10,868 nt of DNA, from positions 1-10,868 of the forward strand of contig CADBRK010000086.1 in assembly GCA_902797065.1 (NCBI GenBank), written 5' to 3'. Shown piece by piece: positions 1 to 6,796 of this stretch. Numbering within the stretch: the stretch's first letter is position 1; every line of letters begins with the position of its first letter. The DNA comes from an uncultured Ruminococcus sp. (GTDB lineage Bacteria; Bacillota; Clostridia; Oscillospirales; Acutalibacteraceae). The position numbers were made by a program, and so were the translations under genes. The notes under the pieces are model-generated. The model had not been told where the DNA came from. It did not search any database and worked only from the letters and a program-made list of their open reading frames with translations.

Positions 1-60
1 ACGCCTGCAGGTATTCCGCGTACCCGGTTATTGGTTTTCTTGCTTCAAAACTCGCGGCAT
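1..60 (+). repeat. Diverged repeat unit, copy 1 (cut by window edge)
   Basis: Starts with ACGCCTGCAGGTATT, which recurs exactly at 411-425. After this 15 bp anchor the two copies remain recognisably alignable for about 45 more bases, sharing TTCTTGCTT followed by CAAA and a CG-rich patch, but with many substitutions. In copy 2 the anchor is the right half of a perfect hairpin. The left half of that hairpin would lie just outside the window here. Confidence 0.6.
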
Positions 61-63
61 AAA

Positions 64-165
64 TGTATAGTATGTAGGGTTTGTAGGATTTTCTATAAAC
101 CCTTTTACTTTTTATTTTTCTATACACACTTATATATAAACTATACATACCCTACATAAATACAG
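64..165. repeat. 9 bp array module A (inverted arrays around AT-rich core)
   Basis: The left arm is three abutting 9-mers, TGTATAGTA, TGTAGGGTT and TGTAGGATT (64-90). The core is AT-rich and 48 bp long (91-138). The right arm is AACTATACA, TACCCTACA and TAAATACAG (139-165), which is the reverse-complement form of the same unit. TATGTAGGGT (71-80) and ACCCTACATA (149-158) are a perfect 10 bp inverted pair. The core includes AAACCCTTTTAC and CTATACACACTTATATA, both shared with module B. The plan resembles iterons flanking an AT-rich unwinding region, or a long hairpin with a loop of about 50 bases. I cannot assign a known family. Confidence 0.75.
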
Positions 166-174
166 GCAAACGCC
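163..174 (+). repeat. CAGGCAAACGCC direct repeat, copy 1
   Basis: This 12-mer recurs exactly at 404-415. Here it joins the end of module A to a GC-rich hairpin element. At 404-415 it sits inside a perfect hairpin. It therefore looks like a shared junction sequence of the repeat mosaic. Confidence 0.6.
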
Positions 175-228
175 CGACGGGAGCGGAGAAAGATGTCGCA
201 AAGCGACAGAGGGGTATCTGCAAAGCAG
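172..228 (+). repeat. Hairpin element ending GGGGTATCTGC, copy 1
   Basis: Begins with the near-palindrome GCCCGACGGG (172-181). It then has a perfect 6 bp stem TGTCGC/GCGACA closed by an AAA loop (194-208), and runs into CGACAGAGGGGTATCTGC (204-221). A further small CTGC-AAA-GCAG stem follows (218-228). Copy 2 at 531-568 has the same order of parts with a different stem sequence. It looks like a dispersed intergenic palindromic element of Clostridia. I recall similar sequences in such genomes but cannot name a family. Confidence 0.65.
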
Positions 229-264
229 CTTAGTTACAAATACTGTTGTATGTTTTTTTCAAAC

Positions 265-367
265 TTCGTATGGTTCGTATAGTTCGTAGGGTTTTCTAAA
301 ACCCTTTTACATTTTTTATTTTCTATACACACTTATATAAAAACCCTACAAACCCTACAACCCTACA
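265..367. repeat. 9 bp array module B (inverted arrays around AT-rich core)
   Basis: The left arm is TTCGTATGG, TTCGTATAG and TTCGTAGGG (265-291). Read two bases later, it is CGTATGGTT, CGTATAGTT and CGTAGGGTT, in the same phase as module A. The core spans 292-341 and matches module A's core at about nine in ten positions. The right arm is two perfect AACCCTACA copies (342-350, 351-359) and an 8 bp ACCCTACA (360-367). GTAGGGTTTT (286-295) and AAAACCCTAC (340-349) form a perfect 10 bp inverted pair. The core is better conserved between modules than the arms, which suggests the core is not just filler. Confidence 0.75.
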
Positions 368-400
368 ACCATATTATCTAATTATCTTACTTTAAGCTCG

Positions 401-420
401 CTGCAGGCAAACGCCTGCAG
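401..420. repeat. Perfect 8 bp hairpin with PstI-like palindromes
   Basis: CTGCAGGC (401-408) and GCCTGCAG (413-420) are perfect inverted repeats around the loop AAAC. Each arm contains the six-base palindrome CTGCAG. The hairpin contains the CAGGCAAACGCC direct repeat and leads into the second copy of the unit beginning ACGCCTGCAGGTATT. No T-tract follows on either strand, so a terminator is unlikely. Confidence 0.7.
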
Positions 421-470
421 GTATTACACATACTGAATTCAATAATATTCTTGCTTTCAAAGCTTGCGTC
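411..470 (+). repeat. Diverged repeat unit, copy 2
   Basis: The first 15 bases (411-425) are identical to 1-15. Beyond them the sequence aligns loosely with copy 1 up to the TTCTTGCTTTCAAAGC stretch. The offset between copies is exactly 410 bp. The second copy merges into a terminator-like hairpin starting at 461. Confidence 0.6.
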
Positions 471-502
471 CAAAGTACAGTAAGACGCAGGCTATATTTT
501 TT
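461..502 (+). terminator. Possible Rho-independent terminator, plus strand
   Basis: AGCTTGCGTC (461-470) pairs with GACGCAGGCT (484-493) over 10 bp, with one G-T wobble and a 13-base loop. It is followed by ATA and six T residues (497-502). This would end a plus-strand transcript arriving from left of the window. The large loop and the 3-base gap before the T-run weaken the call, and the hairpin could instead be part of the repeat mosaic. Confidence 0.4.
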
Positions 503-530
503 GATTATCAATAACGTTTGTGTGCGTATT

Positions 531-568
531 GCCCGTCGGGGCTTCCCGACCGACAAAGGGGTATCTGC
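531..568 (+). repeat. Hairpin element ending GGGGTATCTGC, copy 2
   Basis: Begins GCCCGTCGGG (531-540), has a perfect 6 bp stem GTCGGG/CCCGAC around a GCTT loop (535-550), and ends CGACAAAGGGGTATCTGC (551-568). That last 18-mer differs from copy 1 (204-221) at a single base. The stem sequence differs from copy 1 but remains perfectly paired. Confidence 0.65.
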
Positions 569-658
569 GTGAGCATTTTCAATTTCCTATTTTCCACTTT
601 CAATTATAAATGTCAATCTTTCCAATTGCCTCATTGAACCCCCTCTCAATAAACCACC

Positions 659-695
659 AAAAAAATCATGAGTTGCACGCAGCCATGCAACTCAT
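659..695 (-). terminator. Rho-independent terminator of the smc operon
   Basis: On the minus strand, ATGAGTTGCA (695-686) and TGCAACTCAT (677-668) form a perfect 10 bp stem with an 8-base loop. GA and seven T residues (665-659) follow. It lies 75 bases after the stop codon of the DUF5662/C39 gene, in the right orientation to end the whole minus-strand gene run. Stem length, loop size and T-tract all fit an intrinsic terminator. Confidence 0.85.
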
Positions 696-769
696 AATGC
701 AAAAAATCTTTGGTTTGCCAAAAAGCGGCACGAAATACACAAATTACGGCTCAAGCTTTAAGGCATATA

Positions 770-2218
770 TTACTTCTTTTTATCGCTTCTGTCGATTCTT
801 ATGACAAGGCTCATCTGTCCCAACTGGTTGTATCGCTTCTCGACAAGCTTCTTATCGTATTTTACCACCTCTCTGTAATCAAGAGGGTCGCACAGATAGT
901 AACAGTCTTTATCATACCCGACAAGAACAAGGCAATGCTCGTTGAGCGGCCATACGAATGTTTCGTCGGTAATGACTCCCCGTTCTCCGACAAGCTTCCA
1001 GCTGTTGCCGTCGTACGGCTCTACCATGCAGTCGGTCGCCCATATCAGCGGCGGAATATCCTGTATAACGTACTCCTCGCAGAGTTCGCGAAGAGTCATG
1101 CCTGTTGTTTCTGTGGTAATAATATCGCTGTACCCGAAATCCTCTACCATGTCCTTTATTACGGGCGGATAGCAGCCGAATCCGCTGAGCTGGTGCGGGT
1201 CGCCGATAAACGCTTTCGCAGGCGACATACCGTACAATACGCCGTCCGACGACACTCGAAGCTTATCCTGCTCCATATGCTTTATCATGTTATCAACGGT
1301 AGCGTCCTTCTTGCCCCAGTATTCGAGTACCGTCTTTGTGCTGATAAGCTCGCAGCCGGTTATAAGCTTGTCACGCTGTGTAACGTGCTTGACTTTTATC
1401 TCATACTTCTCGGGTATTTTTGCATACTCGTGTATCACGTAGTCGGGAGTTTCAGGCTCGGACGGTTCGGGCGGTTCTTCTTCGGGTTCGTCGATCGTCT
1501 CGGGCAGCTTTGGCATGTCAGCCGTATGTACAATATCGGGCGTATCGGGTGTAAGTGCGCCCGATTTTGCTTTGCTGCCGACAATTCCGTTCACTGCGGA
1601 GTATATACCTATACCTGCGCTTGCCATGATCACCGCAACAAACAGTGCTGTAAATTTTGTCTGTCTGCCGACGCCGTTTTGCTCCTTACGGTCGGGCTTT
1701 TCGTCAAGCGTACGTATATATCGGAAGGTTTCGTCCTCGCCCTTCGTTTTCAGCATATAGAGAAGGTTCTCAAGCAATGCGGACGTATCGGGGTGAATCT
1801 TCCGTTTGTCCTTGCCTTTCAGAAAGTAGCTGTAAGGGTCGCCGTCTTTGTATTCCTTGCCTTTGTATGTTTTGCTTGCGGCAACTCTGTCGCAGAACAT
1901 CTCCTTGACATATTTGACGGGCATTTCGACAGCTTCAAGCTGCTTCGTCGCAGGGTTATAGTCTGTCCAGTATTCAAAGTGATGGCGGTTCCTGCCCTTA
2001 TGGTGCATCCACGCTTCGGAGTACCCCTTCGCCTCTCTTTCGGCTTCGTTGGGGCTTCGGTTCCCCTGGAAATACTTTGCCCCCGCAAAGAACTCCGTCG
2101 GTGAGTACTTGGAAAGATCGTGCAGCAGCCCCTGCAGAGGTATGCCCGCTTTAAAGCAGCAGGCGATCACCTTGCGGCGGTGCTTTGTGATGGTTATAAA
2201 GTGTTTTAACGGATGCAT
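770..2218 (-). CDS. DUF5662 domain - transmembrane - C39-like cysteine peptidase fusion
   Basis: This 482-residue protein has two dissimilar halves. Residues 1-165 look like DUF5662, an HD-like hydrolase fold of unproven function: HD at 33-34 within LLHDLSKYSPTEF, then WMHHKGRNRHHFEYW (70-84) and EMFCDRVAAS (106-115), supplying the expected histidine and aspartate ligands. A hydrophobic segment (about 189-213) preceded by basic residues suggests a cytoplasmic N-terminus. A Pro/Glu-rich linker (about 238-258) follows. Residues 275-475 match the C39_2 peptidase family: Gln281, Cys289 in TGCELIST, the GDPHQLSGFGCYPP stretch (339-352), His428 and Asp444 form a complete likely catalytic set, placed outside the cell. 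The start has ATGAGG upstream and lies 12 bp after the smc stop, so it is co-transcribed with smc. DUF5662 proteins are usually short and stand-alone. The substrate of either half is unknown. Confidence 0.88.
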   Translation of the reverse strand: MHPLKHFITITKHRRKVIACCFKAGIPLQGLLHDLSKYSPTEFFAGAKYFQGNRSPNEAEREAKGYSEAWMHHKGRNRHHFEYWTDYNPATKQLEAVEMPVKYVKEMFCDRVAASKTYKGKEYKDGDPYSYFLKGKDKRKIHPDTSALLENLLYMLKTKGEDETFRYIRTLDEKPDRKEQNGVGRQTKFTALFVAVIMASAGIGIYSAVNGIVGSKAKSGALTPDTPDIVHTADMPKLPETIDEPEEEPPEPSEPETPDYVIHEYAKIPEKYEIKVKHVTQRDKLITGCELISTKTVLEYWGKKDATVDNMIKHMEQDKLRVSSDGVLYGMSPAKAFIGDPHQLSGFGCYPPVIKDMVEDFGYSDIITTETTGMTLRELCEEYVIQDIPPLIWATDCMVEPYDGNSWKLVGERGVITDETFVWPLNEHCLVLVGYDKDCYYLCDPLDYREVVKYDKKLVEKRYNQLGQMSLVIRIDRSDKKK

Positions 2219-2230
2219 GTTCCAACCTCA

Positions 2231-5200
2231 TCATTTCAGATTCGTAAAGCTTGCCGCAACCTCGCTTGAATGAAGCTCCAGCAGCTTTGAGATTCCCTCA
2301 TCCTGCATTGTAACGCCGTACAGGACGTCTGCTTCCTCCATAGTACCTCGCCTGTGCGTTATCAGAATAAACTGAGTATTGTCGTTCATGCGTCTGAGAT
2401 AACGCGCAAAACGGTCTACGTTTACCTCGTCGAGCGCGGCTTCGATCTCGTCCATAACGCAGAACGGCGCAGGGCTTACCTTCATTATCGCAAAGTACAA
2501 AGCGATCGCAACGAGCGCCCTCTCGCCGCCCGACAAAAGCTCCAGATGAGACACAAGCTTGCCGGGCGGATGGCATTTTATATCTATGCCCGAATTCAGA
2601 ATATCCTCCTCGTTCGTCAGCGACAGCGAAGCCTTTCCTCCGCCGAACAGCTCGGTGAACGTCTCTCCGAAGTTCTTGTTGATCTCGGCAAATCTCTCTA
2701 CAAATATCTCTTTCATCTGCTTTGTGAGATCGTTTATGAGTGAGAGTATTTCTTTTTTTGATCTCTCCACATCTCCCACCTGAGCTTTCATAAACTCGTA
2801 GCGTTCCGAAACTTCTTTGTACTCGTCTATCGCTGCGACGTTCACGCTGCCCAGTGCTTTTATCTTAGATTTAAGCTCCGAGAGTCTCTTCTGGGCGGCG
2901 GAGATATTCCCGATCTTTATTGTCGTCTCCTGCGCCTGTCTCGGGGTAAGCTCATACTCCTCCCAAAGCTTTTTAATAATATCGTCATACTGCTTCTGCA
3001 GGTTTGTTTTTCTCTCTTCGAGCCTTGCAAGCTCTCTGCCTATGTTTTCTTTCTCCGAGGAGCTTTCACGCTCCATGCGGCGAAGCTCTGCCGAACGCTT
3101 CTCAAGCTTTGCCCGCTCTGCACTGAGCCGTGCGATCTTCTCGTTGTTATATACGCAGTCGTGCCGCAGTTTTGACGACTGCGCTCTGTATGACAGAATG
3201 ATCTTCTCGGTGTTTTTTATCTGTTCCTTTACATCTTCCGTTTCGTCCAGAATAGACTGCTTCTTCGCTTTGTTATCCGTGTTCTGAGTATCGGCGGCTC
3301 TGATCTCGCCCTCGATTATCTCAATATCCTTTGTGACGGTCACGATCTCAAGCTTGATCTCGGATAGTCTGCCTGTAAGCTTTTCACGCTTTTCGGTCTG
3401 TTCCGCAAGATCGTCGGAAACAACGTCTATCCTGCTCTGAGCCGCCTCAATATCCTTTTCGAGTGAAGAAAGCTTTTCTTCGGCAGTGCCGAGCGTTTCT
3501 TCAAGTTCGGATAATCTGTTCTCGCTGCCGGATTTTTCCTTTTCAAGTTCTTCAATATCCGCCTTTATAACAGCTATCCTGTCGCCCGACGTTTTTATCT
3601 CGGTTTCGACACGGAACTTCTCCTCTCTGACGTTTGACAGCTCGTCGCGCGCCCCGATAAGTCTCGCCTCCGCAGCGCCGCATTCCGACTGAGCTTCGAC
3701 AAATATCTTCCTGAGAGATTCTATATCGGCATTAAGCTTCTGCAGCTTCTTCTTCTCTTTTTCTATTTCGCTGACACGGCTGAGAAGCCCCGTCTTTTTA
3801 TTGAGCGAACCGCCCGTGAGCGAACCTCCCGCATTAATGACCTGACCGTCGAGCGTAACGATCCTGAAACGATACCCGAAACGTCTTGCGATATTCACTG
3901 CGTTGTCAAGGTTATCCGCAACGCATATCCTGCCCAGCAAAGACCTGAGTATACCTTTGTATTTATCGTCGCAGCTGCACAGCGTGCTTGCGATACCTAC
4001 AAAGCCCTCTTCGTTTTCAAGTCCGTTTTCTTTCAGCTCGCTGCCCTTTATCGTTGAAATCGGCAAGAATGTCGCTCTGCCTGCGTCGCGCTTTTTCAGG
4101 AAAGAGATCGCCCTCTTTGCGTCCTCTTCCGTTTCGGTAACGATATTCTGCATCGCTCCGCCGAGCGCAGTTTCGATAGCCGGGGCGTATTCTCCGGGTA
4201 CTTGTATTACTCTCGAAACGGGTCCGTGTATGCCCGAAAGCATGCCTTTGTTTGACTCCTTAACTACAGCTTTGACGCTCTGTGTGAAGCCTTCGAGATT
4301 GCGTTCGAGGTTTTCGAGGAATGCGATCTGACGCTCCGCCTGCCCTATGTCGAGTTTAAGCCTGCTGCCCTGTTCCTTGATCTCGTCACGCTTTTTCTGC
4401 CTTTTTTCAAGCAGCATTTCGCAGCCGTTCAGAGTATTCTGCGCAGTGATAAGCTCCCGGGAGAGTTCGCCCGACATTTCGGTGTAATCTCCGAGCGCAG
4501 TTTCAAGCTCGGCAAGCTGAGTTGTCTTTGAAAGCAGCGTTTTATCTATATTGACGACTCTCGACTTTACATCGGCTATAGCTGCGGCGGCGGTGATCTT
4601 CTCGACACGTACATTCGCAAGCTCCGTATTAAGGCGTGTAAGCTCGGAATTATGCTTCTGCAAAAGAGAAGAACTCTTTGAGTCGTCCTCCATGATACCC
4701 GACAGCATGAAAGTGACCTCGGATAATTCTTTGTTTTTCTCTTCAAGATCAAGCTTCAGCTTTTCGATACGTTTCTTCTTTTCTTCCGTCTCGCGTTTTA
4801 TCTCTTCGCTGTCACGGTCTGTCTGTTCAAGCTCTTTTTTCAATCTCTCGATCTGTTCGAGACAGTGCTTTATGTTATTCTCCTCAACGGAGACTTTTGC
4901 GTTTATCTCGCTTGTCTGCTGTTCGAGTTCTGCATTCTCTCTGCGTATCTCGTCCATCTTTGAGGAGTATTCGCCTGTCTGCGTATATATCTCCTCGGTT
5001 TCCTTTTCGATGTCATCAAGCGTTTGCAGCGCAGTTTCGTGCTGCGCCCTTGCAACGGAGATCTTATCCTCCTGTTCACGCAGAATCTTTGCGGATTTCT
5101 CGATCGTGTCGAGCCACAAGGCTATCTCAAGCCCTTCTTTTTCTTTGGCAAATTCAAGATAAGATTTCGCCTTCTGCGCCTGCTTTTCAAGAGGGCCTAC

Positions 5201-5803
5201 TCTGTCCTCAAGCTCCGTCAGAATATCACGGAGTCTGAGAAGGTTCTCCTCCGTCTGATTAAGCTTCCTTTCGGCTTCCGTTTTTCTGTATCTGTAACGG
5301 GAGATACCCGAAGCTTCCTCGAATATCTCTCGCCTGTCCTCGCTTTTCGAGGCGACGATACTGTCGATCTTGCCCTGGCTTATCATAGAGTAGCCGTCAC
5401 GTCCGAGACCCGTATCCATAAACAGCTCGTGAATATCTTTCAGCCTGACTGCGGCTTTGTTTATAAGGTACTCGCTGTCGCCCGAACGGTAATATCTTCT
5501 CGTAACGGCAACACTGTCGCCGTCAAAGGGCAGAGATCTGTCTTTGTTGTCTATGGTGAGCGTGACCTCGGCATAGCCTACCTTCTTTCGGCTGTCGGTG
5601 CCGTTGAAAACGACGTCCTCCATCTTTGAACAGCGCAGAGATTTCGGAGACTGCTCGCCGAGTACCCAGCGTATTGCGTCGCTTATATTGCTCTTGCCCG
5701 AACCGTTGGGTCCGACTACCGCCGTGATGCCGTTGTCAAAGGTAAGCTTTGTTTTATCGGGGAAGGTCTTGAAGCCCTGTATATCCAATGATTTTAGCAG
5801 CAT
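2231..5803 (-). CDS. smc: Chromosome segregation protein SMC
   Basis: SMC is the ATPase of the bacterial condensin complex (with ScpA and ScpB, neither in this window). It dimerises through its hinge and organises and segregates the chromosome. At 1190 residues it is full length for Firmicutes SMC. Visible parts in order: Walker A GPNGSGKS (31-38), the N-terminal head with ISQGKID (141-147), a first coiled coil (about 170-500), the hinge (about 505-670) with GGSLTGG (659-665), a second coiled coil (about 670-1030), signature LSGGE (1090-1094), and Walker B with catalytic Glu in FCVMDE (1114-1119), followed by the D-loop region. All ATPase motifs are intact. The start overlaps the end of the radical SAM gene by 10 bp, with AAAGGTG seven bases upstream, implying translational coupling. 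ftsY, the common next gene in Firmicutes, is not present. Confidence 0.97.
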   Translation of the reverse strand: MLLKSLDIQGFKTFPDKTKLTFDNGITAVVGPNGSGKSNISDAIRWVLGEQSPKSLRCSKMEDVVFNGTDSRKKVGYAEVTLTIDNKDRSLPFDGDSVAVTRRYYRSGDSEYLINKAAVRLKDIHELFMDTGLGRDGYSMISQGKIDSIVASKSEDRREIFEEASGISRYRYRKTEAERKLNQTEENLLRLRDILTELEDRVGPLEKQAQKAKSYLEFAKEKEGLEIALWLDTIEKSAKILREQEDKISVARAQHETALQTLDDIEKETEEIYTQTGEYSSKMDEIRRENAELEQQTSEINAKVSVEENNIKHCLEQIERLKKELEQTDRDSEEIKRETEEKKKRIEKLKLDLEEKNKELSEVTFMLSGIMEDDSKSSSLLQKHNSELTRLNTELANVRVEKITAAAAIADVKSRVVNIDKTLLSKTTQLAELETALGDYTEMSGELSRELITAQNTLNGCEMLLEKRQKKRDEIKEQGSRLKLDIGQAERQIAFLENLERNLEGFTQSVKAVVKESNKGMLSGIHGPVSRVIQVPGEYAPAIETALGGAMQNIVTETEEDAKRAISFLKKRDAGRATFLPISTIKGSELKENGLENEEGFVGIASTLCSCDDKYKGILRSLLGRICVADNLDNAVNIARRFGYRFRIVTLDGQVINAGGSLTGGSLNKKTGLLSRVSEIEKEKKKLQKLNADIESLRKIFVEAQSECGAAEARLIGARDELSNVREEKFRVETEIKTSGDRIAVIKADIEELEKEKSGSENRLSELEETLGTAEEKLSSLEKDIEAAQSRIDVVSDDLAEQTEKREKLTGRLSEIKLEIVTVTKDIEIIEGEIRAADTQNTDNKAKKQSILDETEDVKEQIKNTEKIILSYRAQSSKLRHDCVYNNEKIARLSAERAKLEKRSAELRRMERESSSEKENIGRELARLEERKTNLQKQYDDIIKKLWEEYELTPRQAQETTIKIGNISAAQKRLSELKSKIKALGSVNVAAIDEYKEVSERYEFMKAQVGDVERSKKEILSLINDLTKQMKEIFVERFAEINKNFGETFTELFGGGKASLSLTNEEDILNSGIDIKCHPPGKLVSHLELLSGGERALVAIALYFAIMKVSPAPFCVMDEIEAALDEVNVDRFARYLRRMNDNTQFILITHRRGTMEEADVLYGVTMQDEGISKLLELHSSEVAASFTNLK

Positions 5804-6795
5804 TGTATCACCTTTATCCGATATGCAGGAAGAGAGACGTCCTGCACGATCTTAATGTTATATCCCAGTTTTGAGAGATTTATTATATTTGATCTCTTCT
5901 GCCCGACAAATTTTGAAACGGCGCAGGGTGATACCGTCACGGCAACGTCTCCGCCCGTTATGTTTTTTCTTTTTGCTTCTTCAAGGAACATATCATAAAA
6001 CAATTTGTTTTCGCACAGCTCCCTGAATGCGGGGTGATAATTGTCGGACAGCATATCACGATCCAGCTCCTCGCTGTAATGCAGCCCAAGTCGGATAACC
6101 TCTATGTTGTTTTGCATGAATAATTTCAGCAAAAAAGCACACAGCTCAACCGACTCCGCAAGAGTATCGGGAACATACTCGCCGCTTTCAAACAATCTTC
6201 CGAGAACGGTGTTCCTGATCGTCACGGTGGGATATATCCTCACCGTATCGGGAGAAAGCGAAATAATTCTTTCGGCAGTACATATATCCTTTTCCCTGCT
6301 GCTGCCGTAAAGCCCCGTCATCATCTGCAGCCCGAGAGAAAAGCCGTATTCTTTTATCAGCCGTGACGCATTCACAACGTCGGCGGCGGTATGACCGCGC
6401 ATATTTTTTTCGAGTACGTCGTCGCACATACTCTGCGCGCCGAGTTCAATCGCCGTAACGCCGTAACTTTTCAGTATTTCGAGTATCTCGCGGCTTATTG
6501 CGTCGGGGCGTGTGGAAAGTCTTATCCCCGTGACCGTACCGTTTTGAACGTATTTATACGCCGCTTTGAGCAGACTTATCATATAGTCACGGTCTATCGC
6601 CGTAAAGCTGCCGCCGAAAAAAGCTATCTCGTAATCGTAAAGCTTTCTTCCCGAGAGCGCCGCATTCACGGCATTGTCAACATCATCGGGCGTCGGCTGA
6701 TAGTGTACGCCGGTAATGCTTTTCTGGCTGCAGAAGGAACACTGATGAGGGCAGCCGTTGTGCGGCACGAATACCGATATATTGCCGTGCTTCAT
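5794..6795 (-). CDS. Elp3-like radical SAM protein
   Basis: A 333-residue radical SAM enzyme of the Elp3-like group. CxxxCxxC (Cys15, Cys19, Cys22, in GCPHQCSFC) binds the 4Fe-4S cluster. FFGGSF (59-64) is the SAM-contacting glycine motif, STRPD (94-98) and ELGAQS (117-122) are typical of this group, and the C-terminal part (LGLHYSEEL, about 237-245) fits the Radical_SAM_C extension. The acetyltransferase domain of true Elp3 is missing, so a role in wobble-uridine carboxymethylation cannot be assumed. Its substrate is unknown, though tRNA or RNA modification is a fair guess from the family. The start is 1 bp after the rnc stop, with a GGGG Shine-Dalgarno inside the last rnc codons. A radical SAM gene between rnc and smc is a common Clostridia arrangement. 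Confidence 0.92.
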   Translation of the reverse strand: MKHGNISVFVPHNGCPHQCSFCSQKSITGVHYQPTPDDVDNAVNAALSGRKLYDYEIAFFGGSFTAIDRDYMISLLKAAYKYVQNGTVTGIRLSTRPDAISREILEILKSYGVTAIELGAQSMCDDVLEKNMRGHTAADVVNASRLIKEYGFSLGLQMMTGLYGSSREKDICTAERIISLSPDTVRIYPTVTIRNTVLGRLFESGEYVPDTLAESVELCAFLLKLFMQNNIEVIRLGLHYSEELDRDMLSDNYHPAFRELCENKLFYDMFLEEAKRKNITGGDVAVTVSPCAVSKFVGQKRSNIINLSKLGYNIKIVQDVSLPAYRIKVIQCC

Positions 6796-6796
6796 A

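Larger units (their letters stand above)
1..658. other. Gene-free, repeat-rich intergenic region
   Basis: No open frame here has a plausible ribosome binding site, codon use or family resemblance. The stretch is built from repeated pieces, listed separately: two 9 bp array modules, two hairpin elements ending in GGGGTATCTGC, two diverged copies of a unit beginning ACGCCTGCAGGTATT, and a possible plus-strand terminator. Bases 569-658 are AT-rich with imperfect TTTCAATT runs, and I see nothing functional in them. The left edge of the window starts inside a repeat copy, so the mosaic probably continues beyond it. Confidence 0.8.

Noticed and set aside
64..367. CRISPR-like array
   Set aside because: Units are 9 bp, directly abutting and inverted about a core. 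There are no 25-40 bp repeats, no unique spacers and no cas genes.
603..616. TTGACA and TATAAT on the minus strand
   Set aside because: The two boxes are only three bases apart instead of about 17, neither has a properly spaced partner, and no minus-strand gene lies downstream in the window.
610..804. Short plus-strand open frame of 64 codons
   Set aside because: It spans the perfect terminator hairpin of the opposite strand and the stop of the DUF5662/C39 gene, has no ribosome binding site and no recognisable product.
710..2104. Plus-strand open frame of 464 codons opposite the DUF5662/C39 gene
   Set aside because: It has no ribosome binding site, its translation is rich in Cys/Phe/Val and unlike any family, and it runs through the terminator side and across two clear domains on the other strand. 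It is a codon-bias shadow.
5794..6795. Full Elp3 (tRNA acetyltransferase) identity for the radical SAM protein
   Set aside because: The length is 333 residues and no acetyltransferase domain follows the radical SAM part, so only an Elp3-like label is justified.
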